From Saccharopolyspora flava (GTDB lineage Bacteria; Actinomycetota; Actinomycetes; Mycobacteriales; Pseudonocardiaceae): a stretch of DNA of 64,000 bases. Of this stretch, positions 40,870 to 50,207 are shown one piece after another. Location of the stretch: the NCBI RefSeq assembly GCF_900116135.1, contig NZ_FOZX01000002.1:639959-703958 (forward strand). The letters run 5' to 3'. Made by a program: the position numbers and the translations under genes. The notes under the pieces were generated by a model that was not told the DNA's origin, did not search any database, and saw only the letters and a program-made list of their open reading frames with translations. Numbering within the stretch: the first letter of the stretch is position 1; each line of letters starts with the position of its first letter.

Positions 40870-42306
40870 CTAGAACTGGTAGTACAGGAACGGGCTGAAC
40901 GTGCCGGTGGCGACCAGCAGGCCCGAGTAGCCCAGGCCCGCCGTGAGCACCGCCGCCCGCGCGGCGTAGGCCTCGCGGGTGCGCACCGCCTCCAGGAACG
41001 GGCCGGTGCCCGAACCCGCGGGCAGCAGCACCACGATCAGCGCGATCAGCAGGAAGAACAGCCGCTGGTGGGTCACCGACGCCGAGACGACGTCGGTCAG
41101 CCCCGCCAGGTCCGGGACCAGCATGTGCCCGAGCATCCCCAGCGCGCTGCCCAGGTCCGGCGCGCGGAAGAACACCCAGCCGACCACCACCAGCAGCAGC
41201 GTCAGCGCCCGCCGCGCCCACCGCGCCCGCACGTCCGCGGGGGCCGCCGACCAGCCGAAACGCCGCTCCAGCACCAGCAGCGCGCCGTGGAACAGCCCCC
41301 ACACCAGGTAGGTCCACGCCGCGCCGTGCCAGAAACCGGTGAGCACGAAGATGATCGTCAGGTTCCGGTACGTCGTCGCCGCGCCCCGGCGGTTGCCGCC
41401 GAGCGGGATGTAGACGTAGTCGCGGAACCAGCGCGACAGCGACATGTGCCAGCGCCGCCAGAACTCGGTGATCGTCACCGACGAGTAGGGCCGCGCGAAG
41501 TTCTCCGGCAGCCGGAACCCCAGCATCCGCCCCAGCCCGATCGCCATGTCCGAGTAGCCGGAGAAGTCGAAGTACAGCTGCATCGCGTAGCCGATCGCGC
41601 CCAGCCAGGCGATCGCGAACGTCATGTCCTGCGCGGGCGTCGCGAAGCACGCGTCCACCATCGGCGCCAGCGTGTCCGCGACGACGACCTTCTTCGTCAA
41701 ACCCCAGGCGAAGCGCGGGAAACCGGCGGCGATGTCGTCCAGCCGGTGCGTGCGGCGCTGCGGCAGCTGATCGGCGATCTCCCGGTAGCGCACGATCGGG
41801 CCCGCCACCAGCTGCGGGAACATCGCGATGTAGGTGACGAACGAGACCGGGTTCCGCAGCGCCGGGCGCTCACCCCGGTAGACGTCCACCACGTACGAGA
41901 TGTGGTGGAACGTGTAGAACGAGATGCCGATCGGCAGCGCCAGGTGCAGCACCGGGTAGTCGCCGCCGAACCAGCGCGCCAGCACCGCCAGCTGCTCGGT
42001 CGCGAACCCCGCGTACTTCCAGATCAGAAGGATCGCCAGGTTGAACGCGACCACGCCGATCAGTACCCACCGGCGGCGTTCCCGCGCGCCCGGCCACTGG
42101 GCACCCGGTTCCAGGTGGCGACCGGCCAGGAAGTTCACCGCGATGCACGCCAGCAGCAGCACCGTCGTGCCGCCCGCCCCGCTGGCGTAGAACACCAGGC
42201 TGGCCAGCGCGACGACGGTGTTGCGCCCGCTGCGGGGTGCCACCAGCACGGCCGCGAGCACGACCGGCAGGAAGTACCAGAGGAACAGCGGGGAAGCGAA
42301 CGACAT
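40870..42306 (-). CDS. MBOAT-family O-acyltransferase (AlgI-like)
   Basis: 478 residues with about ten or more membrane spans. Family motifs are LPIGISFYTFHHISYVVDVY, FPQLVAGPIVRY, LYFDFSGYSDMAIGLGRMLG, SVTITEFWRRWHMSLSRWFR and the catalytic His in TGFWHGAAWT. AlgI-type proteins pass acetyl groups across the membrane to partner transferases such as the protein encoded next. It is the first gene of this two-gene operon. Confidence 0.93.
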   Translation of the reverse strand: MSFASPLFLWYFLPVVLAAVLVAPRSGRNTVVALASLVFYASGAGGTTVLLLACIAVNFLAGRHLEPGAQWPGARERRRWVLIGVVAFNLAILLIWKYAGFATEQLAVLARWFGGDYPVLHLALPIGISFYTFHHISYVVDVYRGERPALRNPVSFVTYIAMFPQLVAGPIVRYREIADQLPQRRTHRLDDIAAGFPRFAWGLTKKVVVADTLAPMVDACFATPAQDMTFAIAWLGAIGYAMQLYFDFSGYSDMAIGLGRMLGFRLPENFARPYSSVTITEFWRRWHMSLSRWFRDYVYIPLGGNRRGAATTYRNLTIIFVLTGFWHGAAWTYLVWGLFHGALLVLERRFGWSAAPADVRARWARRALTLLLVVVGWVFFRAPDLGSALGMLGHMLVPDLAGLTDVVSASVTHQRLFFLLIALIVVLLPAGSGTGPFLEAVRTREAYAARAAVLTAGLGYSGLLVATGTFSPFLYYQF

Positions 42307-42413
42307 CGAAGGGCCTCGGTCGCGGGAGGCCCACGCCTCCTCGGTTCGGTTGCCGCAGCAGCCTAACCGAGGTCAGCGCGCCGCAGGTCCGGAATGGACC
42401 CGGCTCTCACCGC

Positions 42414-43370
42414 TCAGCGAATCCTGCGGCGCCGGGCGACCTCGGCGAGCACGACGCCCGCCGCGACCGAGGCGTTGAGCGACTCGACGCCGGTGGCCAT
42501 CGGGATCGACACCGTCTGGTCACAGGTCTCGCGGACCAGCCGCGACAGGCCCCGCCCCTCGGAGCCGACGACGACCACCAGCGGACCGGTGGCCAGCTCC
42601 AGCTCGTCGGAGGTGATGTCGGAGTCGGCGTCCAGGCCGACCACCATCAGCCCGGCTTCCTTGTAGTCCTTGAGCGTGCGCGTCAGGTTGACGGCCTTGG
42701 CGACCGGCAGCTTCGCCGCCGTGCCCGCGCTGGTCCGCCACGCCACCGCCGTGATCCCGGCGCTGCGCCGCTGCGGCACGACCACGCCGTGCGCGCCGAA
42801 CGCCGCCGCCGAGCGGATCACCGCACCCAGGTTGCGCGGGTCGGTGACGCCGTCGAGCGCCACGATCAGCGGCGGCAGACCGGTGTCCTGCGCGGCCGTG
42901 AGCACCTCGTCGGGGTGGGCGTAGTCGAACGGCGGCACCTGCAGGGCCAGGCCCTGGTGCAGCGCGTTGTGGGTGAGCCGGTCCAGCTCGACGCGCGGCA
43001 CGTCGACCACCGGGATGCCCCGGTTGCCGGCCTCGCGCACCGCCTCGGTCACGCGGTCGTCGACGTCGATGCCCTGCGCCACGTACAGGCCGGTGGCCGG
43101 GACGCCCGCGCGGACGCACTCCACGACCGGGTTGCGCCCGGCGACGAGCTCCGGCGCGTTCTCCGCCGCGGCCTGGCGCTTGGAGCGCTGCTGATCGGCC
43201 TTGGCGCGCTGGTCGGCGCGCTTCTTGGCCGGGTGCGTGACGCGGTCCTCCGCCTTCGGGGTCGGGCCCTTGCCCTTGAGACCGCGCCGCCGCTGCCCGC
43301 CGGAACCGACGACCATGCCCTTCTTGTTGGTCTTGCGCACGCCACCGCGGCGCTTGTCGTTGCCGGCCAC
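42414..43370 (-). CDS. rlmB: 23S rRNA 2'-O-methyltransferase RlmB (SpoU/TrmH family)
   Basis: 318 residues. A basic N-terminal tail of about 70 residues, typical of actinobacterial forms, is followed by the substrate-binding domain ([20 protein letters not shown]) and the knotted SPOUT domain with [37 protein letters not shown] and [20 protein letters not shown]. It should methylate G2251-type sites in 23S rRNA. It starts three bases after the cysS stop, and the pair is arranged as in mycobacteria (Rv3579c-Rv3580c). Confidence 0.93.
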   Translation of the reverse strand: MAGNDKRRGGVRKTNKKGMVVGSGGQRRRGLKGKGPTPKAEDRVTHPAKKRADQRAKADQQRSKRQAAAENAPELVAGRNPVVECVRAGVPATGLYVAQGIDVDDRVTEAVREAGNRGIPVVDVPRVELDRLTHNALHQGLALQVPPFDYAHPDEVLTAAQDTGLPPLIVALDGVTDPRNLGAVIRSAAAFGAHGVVVPQRRSAGITAVAWRTSAGTAAKLPVAKAVNLTRTLKDYKEAGLMVVGLDADSDITSDELELATGPLVVVVGSEGRGLSRLVRETCDQTVSIPMATGVESLNASVAAGVVLAEVARRRRIR

Positions 43371-43373
43371 GAG

Positions 43374-44762
43374 TTACCCGTCTTTCAATGTCCACGTCGG
43401 ACCGTCGGGGGTGTCCTCGACGGCGATCCCGCCCTCCTGCAACCGGTCTCGCAGCAGGTCGGCGGTGGCGAAGTCCTTCTCCGCGCGCGCCTTCTGGCGC
43501 TGCTCCAGCACCAGGCGCACGGCCTCGCCGAGGGCCTCGTGGGCGGCGTTGCCGCCGTCCTCGGCCCACTGCGGCGACAGCGGGTCCAAGCCGAGCACCC
43601 CGGTCATCGCGCGCACCGACGACGCGGCCGCCCGGGCCGCCTCGTCGTCACCGCGGTCCAGCGCCGCGTTGCCCTCGCGGACCGCGGCGTGGATGGCCGC
43701 CGTCGCCTGCGGCGTCCCCAGGTCGTCGTCGAGCGCCGCCGCGAACTCCGCGGAGACATCGCCGGGCTCGACCGAACCGGCCCGCGAGACGACCTTGCGG
43801 ACGAAGTTCTCGATCCGGCCGTACGCCGAAGCCGCTTCCTGCAGGCCCGCTTCGGAGAACTCGATCGTGGACCGGTAGTGCGGGGTGACCAGGTAGTAGC
43901 GCAGCTCGACGGCCCGCGCTCGCTCCAGCACCGCCGGGATGGACAGCACGTTGCCGAGCGACTTCGACATCTTCTCGCCGCTCATGGTGACCCACGCGTT
44001 GTGCATCCAGTACTGGGCGAACCCGTCGCCCGCCGCGTGCGACTGCGCCAGCTCGTTCTCGTGGTGCGGGAACACCAGGTCCAGGCCGCCGCCGTGGATG
44101 TCGAACTCGCCGCCCAGGTAGAACGTCGCCATCGCCGAGCACTCCAGGTGCCAGCCGGGACGCCCGTGACCCCACGGCGTCGGCCAGCTCGGCTCGCCCG
44201 GCTTCGCGCCCTTCCAGAGCGTGAAGTCGCGCGGGTCGCGCTTGCCGGAGGCCAGCGACTCGCCCTGCTGCACCTCGTCGAGGCGCTGCCCGGACAGCTT
44301 GCCGTACTGGTCGCCGTAGGAGGCGACGTCGAAGTAGACGTCCCCGCCGGATGGGTAGGCGTGGCCCTTGTCGATGAGGCGCTGGATCAGGTCGATCATC
44401 TGCGTGACGTGCCCGGTGGCGCGCGGCAGCACCGACGGCGGCAGGCAGCCCAGCCGGTCGTAGGCCGACTCGAAGGCGCGCTCGTGCGTGGCCGCCCACT
44501 CCCACCACGGCCGGCCCGCTTCGGCGGCCTTGGTGAGGATCTTGTCGTCGATGTCGGTGACGTTGCGCACCAGGCGCACGTCGTAGCCCGAACGCTGCAG
44601 CCAGCGGCGCAGCACGTCGAAGTTCAGCCCGCTGCGGACGTGACCGACGTGCGGAACGCCCTGGACGGTGGCACCACAGACATAGATCGACGCCACTCCG
44701 TCGCAGCGCGGGTGGAACTCGCGCGTCGTGCGGGTCGCTGTGTCATGGAGGTGCAGGCTCAC
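43374..44762 (-). CDS. cysS: Cysteinyl-tRNA synthetase
   Basis: 462 residues. A class I synthetase with the HIGH motif as PHVGHVRSG, the KMSKS motif as [10 protein letters not shown], zinc ligands in [19 protein letters not shown] and the HHENELAQS region. It charges tRNA-Cys. Sequence blocks match mycobacterial CysS1 closely. The GTG at 44762 (start [10 protein letters not shown]) is chosen by homology; a GTG at 44786 would add eight residues. Neither has a good ribosome site. Confidence 0.95.
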   Translation of the reverse strand: MSLHLHDTATRTTREFHPRCDGVASIYVCGATVQGVPHVGHVRSGLNFDVLRRWLQRSGYDVRLVRNVTDIDDKILTKAAEAGRPWWEWAATHERAFESAYDRLGCLPPSVLPRATGHVTQMIDLIQRLIDKGHAYPSGGDVYFDVASYGDQYGKLSGQRLDEVQQGESLASGKRDPRDFTLWKGAKPGEPSWPTPWGHGRPGWHLECSAMATFYLGGEFDIHGGGLDLVFPHHENELAQSHAAGDGFAQYWMHNAWVTMSGEKMSKSLGNVLSIPAVLERARAVELRYYLVTPHYRSTIEFSEAGLQEAASAYGRIENFVRKVVSRAGSVEPGDVSAEFAAALDDDLGTPQATAAIHAAVREGNAALDRGDDEAARAAASSVRAMTGVLGLDPLSPQWAEDGGNAAHEALGEAVRLVLEQRQKARAEKDFATADLLRDRLQEGGIAVEDTPDGPTWTLKDG

Positions 44763-44864
44763 ACCCCCGATGGTACGGGGAACCACTTCAGGGCAATCAC
44801 GACAGGCCGACCGAGCTGATGGTGGTCACCCTGCTCGGCGGTGCGGGTGGTGCTTGCCCGACGG

Positions 44865-45545
44865 TCAGCGCAGCAGATCGCCCACCGCGTCGATCAGGCC
44901 GGTGGTTCGTTCGCTGGTCGGAGCGGGGTCGACGATCGCGACCTCGCAGCCGACACCGGCCGCGCCGCCGTCGGCCTCCTCGCTGTCGCCGACCATGAGC
45001 GCCTCCTCCGGGGCGACGCCGAGGCGCTCGCAGGCCCGCTGGAAGATCTTCGGATCCGGCTTGATCACCTCTTCGAGGTACGACAGCAGGAACTCGTCGA
45101 CGTGCTGCGCGACGCCCAGTCGCTCGAAGGCCGGGCGGATGTCGAAGGCGATGTTGCTGATCACGCCCACCTTCACGCCGCGCCCGGACAACCCGCTCAG
45201 CACCTCGGCGGCGTCCGGGTAGGGGGTCCACTGATCGGGGTCGATCAACCGGGCGTAGAGGGCCTGGGCCTGCTCGTCCGGGACGCCGGAGCTGCGCAGC
45301 ACCTCGACGTAGACCTTGCGATGCAGCTCGGGGTCGAGGTCGCGCTTGTCCCACGCCTCCTGGAACTCATCGCCGAGCTCGGCGATCCGCCCGGTCGGGG
45401 CGGTCATCCGGCGCATGATCTCGGCTTGGGCGGAGAGGTCGAAGGGGGTTCCGTCGGAGTCGGTGAGGTCGGAGTACCAGGACGGGTTCTCCTCCAGTCG
45501 GAACAGGGTGCCGGAGAAGTCGAAGATCACCGCTCGCAGAGTCAC
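44865..45545 (-). CDS. HAD-superfamily hydrolase with atypical motif I
   Basis: 226 residues with a helical cap. Motif I reads VIFDFSGTLF: the nucleophile Asp is present, but the second Asp of DxD, the usual acid/base of phosphatases, is Ser. Motif II is VGVISN, motif III the Lys of VIKPDPKIF, and motif IV VGDSEEADG. A DxxGT form is known in phosphonatase and dehalogenase types, so a non-phosphatase activity is possible. GTG start at 45545. It lies upstream of cysS in the same direction with a 100-base gap. Confidence 0.87.
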   Translation of the reverse strand: MTLRAVIFDFSGTLFRLEENPSWYSDLTDSDGTPFDLSAQAEIMRRMTAPTGRIAELGDEFQEAWDKRDLDPELHRKVYVEVLRSSGVPDEQAQALYARLIDPDQWTPYPDAAEVLSGLSGRGVKVGVISNIAFDIRPAFERLGVAQHVDEFLLSYLEEVIKPDPKIFQRACERLGVAPEEALMVGDSEEADGGAAGVGCEVAIVDPAPTSERTTGLIDAVGDLLR

Positions 45546-45647
45546 ATCGCCACGGTATGCGGGCCGGGCGAACCCGACATGAACTTGCGGTCTAGCTCAC
45601 GACCTCCGCCGCGGATTTCCCCCGTTCGCCGAGGTGCGGACCTCACC

Positions 45648-45719
45648 AGGGGACAGTTTAGTGAAAACTGTCCATGATCAAAGTCCGTTTTGCCCGGACA
45701 GTTCTGACTAAAACTGTCC
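45648..45719. repeat. Palindromic repeat family B, copy 2
   Basis: The left arm at 45648-45673 (AGGGGACAGTTTAGTGAAAA then CTGTCC) pairs with the right arm at 45696-45719 (GGACAGTTCTGACTAAAACT then GTCC). The loop ATGATCAAAGTCCGTTTTGC matches copy 3 in sense. The right arm contains the TAG stop codon of the small membrane protein gene. Confidence 0.88.
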
Positions 45720-45947
45720 GCACTGCAGCGATGAGTCCGAACTGCGGAAGCACTCCCGATCAGAGCCGCTCTTCATCGGCACGACGATGGCCGCGACGCT
45801 CGCCGCGGCGCTGAGCCACAGCAGCACGACCGCCAGCGCCAGGTCGAGCTCATCGCCCAGCGACCACAGCACCACCGACACCGGCCACAACACCAGCGGC
45901 TGCGCCACGAGCAGCCGACGCACCCACCGGTTCCGCTCGATCACCAT
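45708..45947 (-). CDS. Small two-span membrane protein, unknown function
   Basis: About 79 residues from the ATG at 45947; the frame stays open to 46025. Two membrane spans can be read, LLVAQPLVLWPVSVVLWSLG and LALAVVLLWLSAAASVAAIV, after a basic start MVIERNRWVRR. The last residues (CGQF) and the stop are provided by the right arm of a family B palindrome, which suggests the original end was replaced when the element arrived. No family is recognised and the ribosome site is weak. Confidence 0.55.
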   Translation of the reverse strand: MVIERNRWVRRLLVAQPLVLWPVSVVLWSLGDELDLALAVVLLWLSAAASVAAIVVPMKSGSDRECFRSSDSSLQCGQF

Positions 45948-46046
45948 GCTTCGAGGATCGCGCGCGAGAACCCGCACCAGAAGGGTGCGAGCCCTGAGTT
46001 TTCCCCGACTCCAACTCCCCGTCACACCCGGGTGGCCGGTCGTTAC

Positions 46047-46523
46047 TCAGCGGAAAACCAACGCGGTCGCCACCGCCGCGATGCCCTCGCCGCGCCCGGT
46101 CAGACCGAGCCCGTCGGACGTCGTGCCGGACACCGACACCGGCGCGCCGATCGCCTTCGACAGCACCTGCTGCGCCTCCTCGCGACGCTTGCCGATGCGC
46201 GGCGCGTTGCCGATCACCTGCACGGTCGCGTTGCCGATCGCGAAACCGGCCGCGTCGATCCGCGAGCGGACCTCCTCGAGCAGCTCCGCGCCGTGCGCAC
46301 CGGCCCAGCGCTCGTCGCCGGTGCCGAACACCGCGCCCAGATCACCCAGGCCCGCGGCCGACAGCAGCGCATCGCACAGCGCGTGCGAAGCGACGTCGCC
46401 GTCGGAGTGGCCCGCGCAGCCGTCGGCGTCCGGCCACTGCAACCCGGCCATCCAGCACTCGCGACCGGCCTCGATCGGGTGCACGTCGACGCCCTGCCCG
46501 ACGAACGGCAGACGATCAGTCAC
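46047..46523 (-). CDS. ispF: 2-C-methyl-D-erythritol 2,4-cyclodiphosphate synthase IspF
   Basis: 158 residues. A step of the MEP isoprenoid pathway. Motifs are GQGVDVHPI (metal Asp and His), [35 protein letters not shown] and [20 protein letters not shown]. Its GTG overlaps the TGA of ispD by four bases, so translation is coupled. The length is normal. Confidence 0.95.
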   Translation of the reverse strand: MTDRLPFVGQGVDVHPIEAGRECWMAGLQWPDADGCAGHSDGDVASHALCDALLSAAGLGDLGAVFGTGDERWAGAHGAELLEEVRSRIDAAGFAIGNATVQVIGNAPRIGKRREEAQQVLSKAIGAPVSVSGTTSDGLGLTGRGEGIAAVATALVFR

Positions 46524-47212
46524 TTCGGGGAACTCTCCTCGGTGGCCAGGACGGCCTCGGCGACCGCCAGATCGAAGGCGGTGGTGATCTTCAAGGCGTT
46601 CGGGTGACCGTCGACGGTGTGCACCTTGCCGCCCACGCGCTCGACCAGGCCTGCGTCGTCGGTGGCGATGTCACCCGCGGCGGCGTAGGCCTGCCGCAGC
46701 ACGTCGATGTTGAAGCCCTGAGGGGTTTGCACCGCCCGCAGCGGTGCGCGGTCGACGGTCTCCACGACGGTTCCCGACTCGTCGACCCTCTTGATCGTGT
46801 CCGTCACCGGCAGCACCGGGATCACGGCGGGCGCACCGGCCTCCACCGCGGACACGACATCGCCGATCACGCTCGCCGGCGTGAAGCACCTCGCGGCGTC
46901 GTGCACCAGCACGACGTGCGCGTCCGGCGCCACGTCGGCGACGGCGCCGAGCGCCAGGCGCACCGAGTCCGTTCGCTCGGCACCACCCGGCACCACGTGC
47001 GCGTTCGGCAGCGCGGCGAGCTCGGCCGCCACGACCTCGACCTGGTCGGGCGGCGCGGCCACCACGACGTGCTGCACGCAGCCCGGGGCCAGCAGGCCGC
47101 GGACCGCGCGCAGCAGCAGAGATTCACCTTTGACCGGAACCAGCGCCTTGGGCACCTCCAGCCCCAAGCGCACCCCGCGTCCAGCAGCGGGGACCAGCGC
47201 GACAACGCTCAC
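46520..47212 (-). CDS. ispD: MEP cytidylyltransferase IspD
   Basis: 230 residues. Joins CTP and methylerythritol phosphate. Motifs are [20 protein letters not shown] (nucleotide site), [34 protein letters not shown] and [11 protein letters not shown]. It lies 17 bases after the carD stop and overlaps ispF, so carD-ispD-ispF are one transcript, as in mycobacteria. Confidence 0.95.
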   Translation of the reverse strand: MSVVALVPAAGRGVRLGLEVPKALVPVKGESLLLRAVRGLLAPGCVQHVVVAAPPDQVEVVAAELAALPNAHVVPGGAERTDSVRLALGAVADVAPDAHVVLVHDAARCFTPASVIGDVVSAVEAGAPAVIPVLPVTDTIKRVDESGTVVETVDRAPLRAVQTPQGFNIDVLRQAYAAAGDIATDDAGLVERVGGKVHTVDGHPNALKITTAFDLAVAEAVLATEESSPK

Positions 47213-47229
47213 GCTCTAGCCGTTCCGAT

Positions 47230-47718
47230 TCACACCGCAGTGGCGAGGACTTCGTCCAGCAGCGTTTCCGCTTTGCCCTCGTCAGTGCCCTCGGCCAGCG
47301 CCAGCTCGCTGACCAGGATCTGACGGGCCTTCGCCAGCATTCGCTTCTCGCCTGCGGACAGGCCACGATCCTTCTCGCGTCGCCAGAGGTCGCGCACCAC
47401 TTCGGCCACCTTGTTCACATCGCCGGAGGCGAGCTTCTCCAGGTTGGCCTTGTACCGACGAGACCAGTTCGTGGGCTCCTCGGTGTGCGGGGCCCGCAGC
47501 ACGTCGAAAACTCGATCCAGACCCTCTTGACCCACTACGTCCCGAACACCGACGATCTCGGCGTTGTCCGCGGGAACGCGCACCGTGAGGTCACCCTGCG
47601 CGACCTTGAGGACGAGGTACTGCTTCTCCTCGCCCTTGATCACACGAGTCTCGATTGCTTCGATGAGCGCGGCACCGTGGTGCGGGTAGACGACGGTCTC
47701 TCCGACCTTGAAAACCAT
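47230..47718 (-). CDS. carD: RNA polymerase-binding regulator CarD
   Basis: 162 residues, the same length as mycobacterial CarD. The N-terminal Tudor-like RNAP-binding domain (1 to about 55) reads [20 protein letters not shown]. The C-terminal helical domain contains the DNA-wedging Trp at residue 85 in [17 protein letters not shown]. It stabilises open complexes at many promoters, including rRNA. GAGGACAC lies just before the ATG. A 299-base divergent promoter region separates it from the lipoprotein gene; its own -10 may be TAAAGT near 47750. Confidence 0.96.
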   Translation of the reverse strand: MVFKVGETVVYPHHGAALIEAIETRVIKGEEKQYLVLKVAQGDLTVRVPADNAEIVGVRDVVGQEGLDRVFDVLRAPHTEEPTNWSRRYKANLEKLASGDVNKVAEVVRDLWRREKDRGLSAGEKRMLAKARQILVSELALAEGTDEGKAETLLDEVLATAV

Positions 47719-48017
47719 GTGTCCTCTGCCCCTTTCGCTGGCCCCACTTTACCACGTAGGGCAACCGGACCTCGACCGCCTCACCATCCGTAATCGCAGG
47801 TCAGAGCGTGGGCGGGACTTGACAAGAAGCGCTCCGACGTGCAAGGCGACCCCTTTCGACCCTGTGAAACCGTCCATGATGGACCGCCCTTCCGGGTGGT
47901 CGTCCGGGCCTGTCGGGCCCCTCCGATACGTAGTTCGGCAAGCCCCTGCGCGACCCCCGGCGGACGGGGACTAAGCTCCACGTGGTTGTCCGGCAATCAG
48001 GAAGGGACGCTGCAACC

Positions 48018-48596
48018 GTGAGCCGCCCTCAGCACCTCAAGGCCGTCCGCCTGCGGTTGATCCCGGCCGCACTCGGACTCGGCGCCGTCGTCGCCCTCGC
48101 CGGCTGCAGTGCCGGTCAGGTCACCGAGACCGACACGCAGGTCGCCGCCGTCAACGGCGGTAGCGGAGATGCGCAGCAGGTCGCCGTCCGCAACGCCACG
48201 CTCGCGTTCCCGACGGAGGGCACGTTCTACCGCGCCGGCTCCTCGGCACCGCTCGAGCTGGTCCTGAGCAACACCGGCCCGGACGACAAGCTCGTGCAGG
48301 TCACGAGCCCGTACGCGGCGTCCGGCCAGGTCGGCGGCACCACCGACCTGCCGACCAACACCTCGCTGCACGCCTCGGGCCCGACGACCAAGCCCGCGGG
48401 CAACGACCAGCGCACCGTGCAGATCACGCTGAACGGCCTCAAGCAGGACCTCACGCCCGGCGTGACGGTCCCGGTGACGTTCGTGTTCGAGAAGGCCGGC
48501 CAGGTCACCGTCCAGGTCCCGATCGGCCCGGACCACAACCCGCGCCCCGAGCACGGCACCCCCGCCGAAGGCCACGAGGCCGGCGGCGGTCACTGA
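48018..48596 (+). CDS. lpqE: LpqE-like lipoprotein
   Basis: 192 residues. A lipoprotein signal peptide ends in the lipobox LAGCSAGQ. The domain that follows is a beta-sandwich of the PCuAC/DUF461 general type, with AVRNATLAFPTEGTFYRAGS, LVLSNTGPDDKLVQVTSP and VTVPVTFVFEKAGQVTVQVP. His residues cluster at the C-terminus (HNPRPEHG, GHEAGGGH) and could bind metal. The position between carD and radA is that of LpqE (Rv3584) in mycobacteria, which supports the name. Function is unknown. AAGGGA lies 12 bases before the GTG at 48018. Confidence 0.85.
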   Translation: MSRPQHLKAVRLRLIPAALGLGAVVALAGCSAGQVTETDTQVAAVNGGSGDAQQVAVRNATLAFPTEGTFYRAGSSAPLELVLSNTGPDDKLVQVTSPYAASGQVGGTTDLPTNTSLHASGPTTKPAGNDQRTVQITLNGLKQDLTPGVTVPVTFVFEKAGQVTVQVPIGPDHNPRPEHGTPAEGHEAGGGH

Positions 48597-48612
48597 CTCC
48601 GGTTCCACCGCG

Positions 48613-48647
48613 CGAAGGCCCCCGGACCCCAGGTCCGGGGGCCTTCG
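48613..48647 (+). terminator. Terminator of the lipoprotein gene
   Basis: A 15-base complete stem CGAAGGCCCCCGGAC around a CCCAG loop. It starts 16 bases after the stop. Confidence 0.85.
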
Positions 48648-48660
48648 TCGTCCCCACCCC

Positions 48661-48760
48661 GGTCAAAACCTGCGGTATTCGTCGGGTCGAAAACCGCAGT
48701 TTTTGACCGGTCGAATACCGCAGGTTTTGACCCGACGAATCCTGCGGTATTTGTCCGCCG
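48661..48760. repeat. Nested palindrome (family C), about 100 bases
   Basis: GGTCAAAACCTGCGGTATTC and one more G at 48661-48681 has an exact 21-base complement at 48712-48732. Between them lies a second unit in the opposite sense (AACCGCAGTTTTTGACC), and after them a fourth partial unit (CCTGCGGTATTTGTCC). So one unit of about 24 bases occurs four times in alternating directions. It is between the lipoprotein terminator and radA. Confidence 0.88.
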
Positions 48761-48818
48761 GAGGGGTGCGGGTGAGTCGGTGGGGGTGATCGTCGGGGTG
48801 GGTGGTTAGCCTCGCGGC

Positions 48819-50207
48819 GTGCCTCCTAAGACCTCTCGCTCCCGTCCTGCCTTCCGGTGCGCCGACTGCGGCCACGAGGTCGCGAAGTGGGTGGGGCGGT
48901 GTCCCGGGTGCCAGGCGTGGGGAACGATCGAGGAGGCCGCCGCCGCCCGGCCCGCGCTGGCGAAGGTCTCCGCCGGGGCGCCGAGCACCCCGGCCCGGCC
49001 GATCGCCGAGGTGGACCTCGACTCGGCCCGGTCCGTGTCGACCGGGATCGGCGAGCTGGACCGGGTGCTGGGCGGCGGGATCGTGCCCGGGGCCGTGGTG
49101 CTGCTGGCCGGTGAGCCCGGTGTGGGGAAGAGCACACTCCTGCTGGAGGTCGCGCACCGCTGGGCCTCCGGCGCCTCGCCCGGAGCGTCGCTGTACGTGA
49201 CCGGTGAGGAGTCCGCGGGCCAGGTGCGGCTGCGCGCCGAGCGGACCGACTCGGTGCACCCGGAGCTGTTCCTCGGCGCCGAGAGCGACCTGTCGGCGGT
49301 GCTGGGGCACGTCGACGCGGTCAAGCCGGGCCTGCTCATCGTCGACTCGGTGCAGACCGTCCAGTCCCCCGACGCCGACGGCAGCCCGGGCGGCGTGACG
49401 CAGGTGCGCGCGGTGACCACGGCGCTGGTCGCGCTGGCCAAGGAGCGCGGGCTGCCGGTCGTGCTGGTCGGGCACGTCACCAAGGACGGCGCGGTCGCCG
49501 GTCCGCGCGTGCTGGAGCACCTGGTGGACGTGGTGCTGCAGTTCGAGGGCGACCGGCACTCGTCGCTGCGGATGCTGCGCGGCGTGAAGAACCGCTTCGG
49601 CCCCTCCGACGAGGTCGGCTGCTTCGAGCAGCGCGACGACGGCATCGCCGAGGTCCCGGACCCGTCGGGCCTGTTCATCAACCGCCAGGAGGCGGCCGTG
49701 GACGGCACGGCGGTGACGGTCATGGTCGAGGGCAAGCGCCCGCTGCTGGTGGAGATCCAGGCGCTGCTGATGAAGACCGAGATGGCGATGCCGCGGCGCT
49801 CGGTGAGCGGCCTGGACTCGGCTCGGGTGTCGATGATGCTGGCGGTGCTCGGCAAGCACGGGCACATCCCGACCGGCTCGCACGACGTGTTCGCGGCGAC
49901 CGTGGGCGGCACCAAGATCGGCGAACCGGCCGCGGACCTGGCGATCGCGATGGCGGTGGCGTCCTCGCAGACCGGACGCCCGCTGCCGCCGAACCTGGTG
50001 GTGATCGGCGAGGTCGGGCTGGCCGGGGAGATCCGCCGCGTCAACGGCGTCGGGCGGCGGCTCGCCGAGGCCGCCCGGCTCGGCTTCGACCGCGCCCTGG
50101 TCCCGCCGGACCCGGGCCCGCTGCCCAAGGGCATCAAGGTCACCGAGGTCGCGACGATCAAGGACGCGCTGAAGCTCGTCCGCCGCCGCAAGCAGGACTC
50201 GGACTAG
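48819..50207 (+). CDS. radA: DNA repair protein RadA
   Basis: 462 residues. A C4 zinc finger (FRCADCGHEVAKWVGRCPGC), a RecA-like ATPase with Walker A GEPGVGKSTLL and the RadA-specific KNRFGPSDE, and a C-terminal Lon-type fold (AVLGKHGHIP to KVTEVATIKDALK) are all present. RadA works in recombination branch migration. GTG start at 48819. Its stop overlaps by four bases the tail of the convergent next gene. The disA gene that usually follows radA is not here. Confidence 0.95.
   Translation: MPPKTSRSRPAFRCADCGHEVAKWVGRCPGCQAWGTIEEAAAARPALAKVSAGAPSTPARPIAEVDLDSARSVSTGIGELDRVLGGGIVPGAVVLLAGEPGVGKSTLLLEVAHRWASGASPGASLYVTGEESAGQVRLRAERTDSVHPELFLGAESDLSAVLGHVDAVKPGLLIVDSVQTVQSPDADGSPGGVTQVRAVTTALVALAKERGLPVVLVGHVTKDGAVAGPRVLEHLVDVVLQFEGDRHSSLRMLRGVKNRFGPSDEVGCFEQRDDGIAEVPDPSGLFINRQEAAVDGTAVTVMVEGKRPLLVEIQALLMKTEMAMPRRSVSGLDSARVSMMLAVLGKHGHIPTGSHDVFAATVGGTKIGEPAADLAIAMAVASSQTGRPLPPNLVVIGEVGLAGEIRRVNGVGRRLAEAARLGFDRALVPPDPGPLPKGIKVTEVATIKDALKLVRRRKQDSD

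Noticed and set aside
42237..44819. A very long open frame (860 codons) on the plus strand opposite rlmB and cysS
   Set aside because: It is antisense to two clearly conserved genes and its composition is that of a GC-rich shadow frame. The same holds for long antisense frames opposite otsB, clpC, ispD and others.
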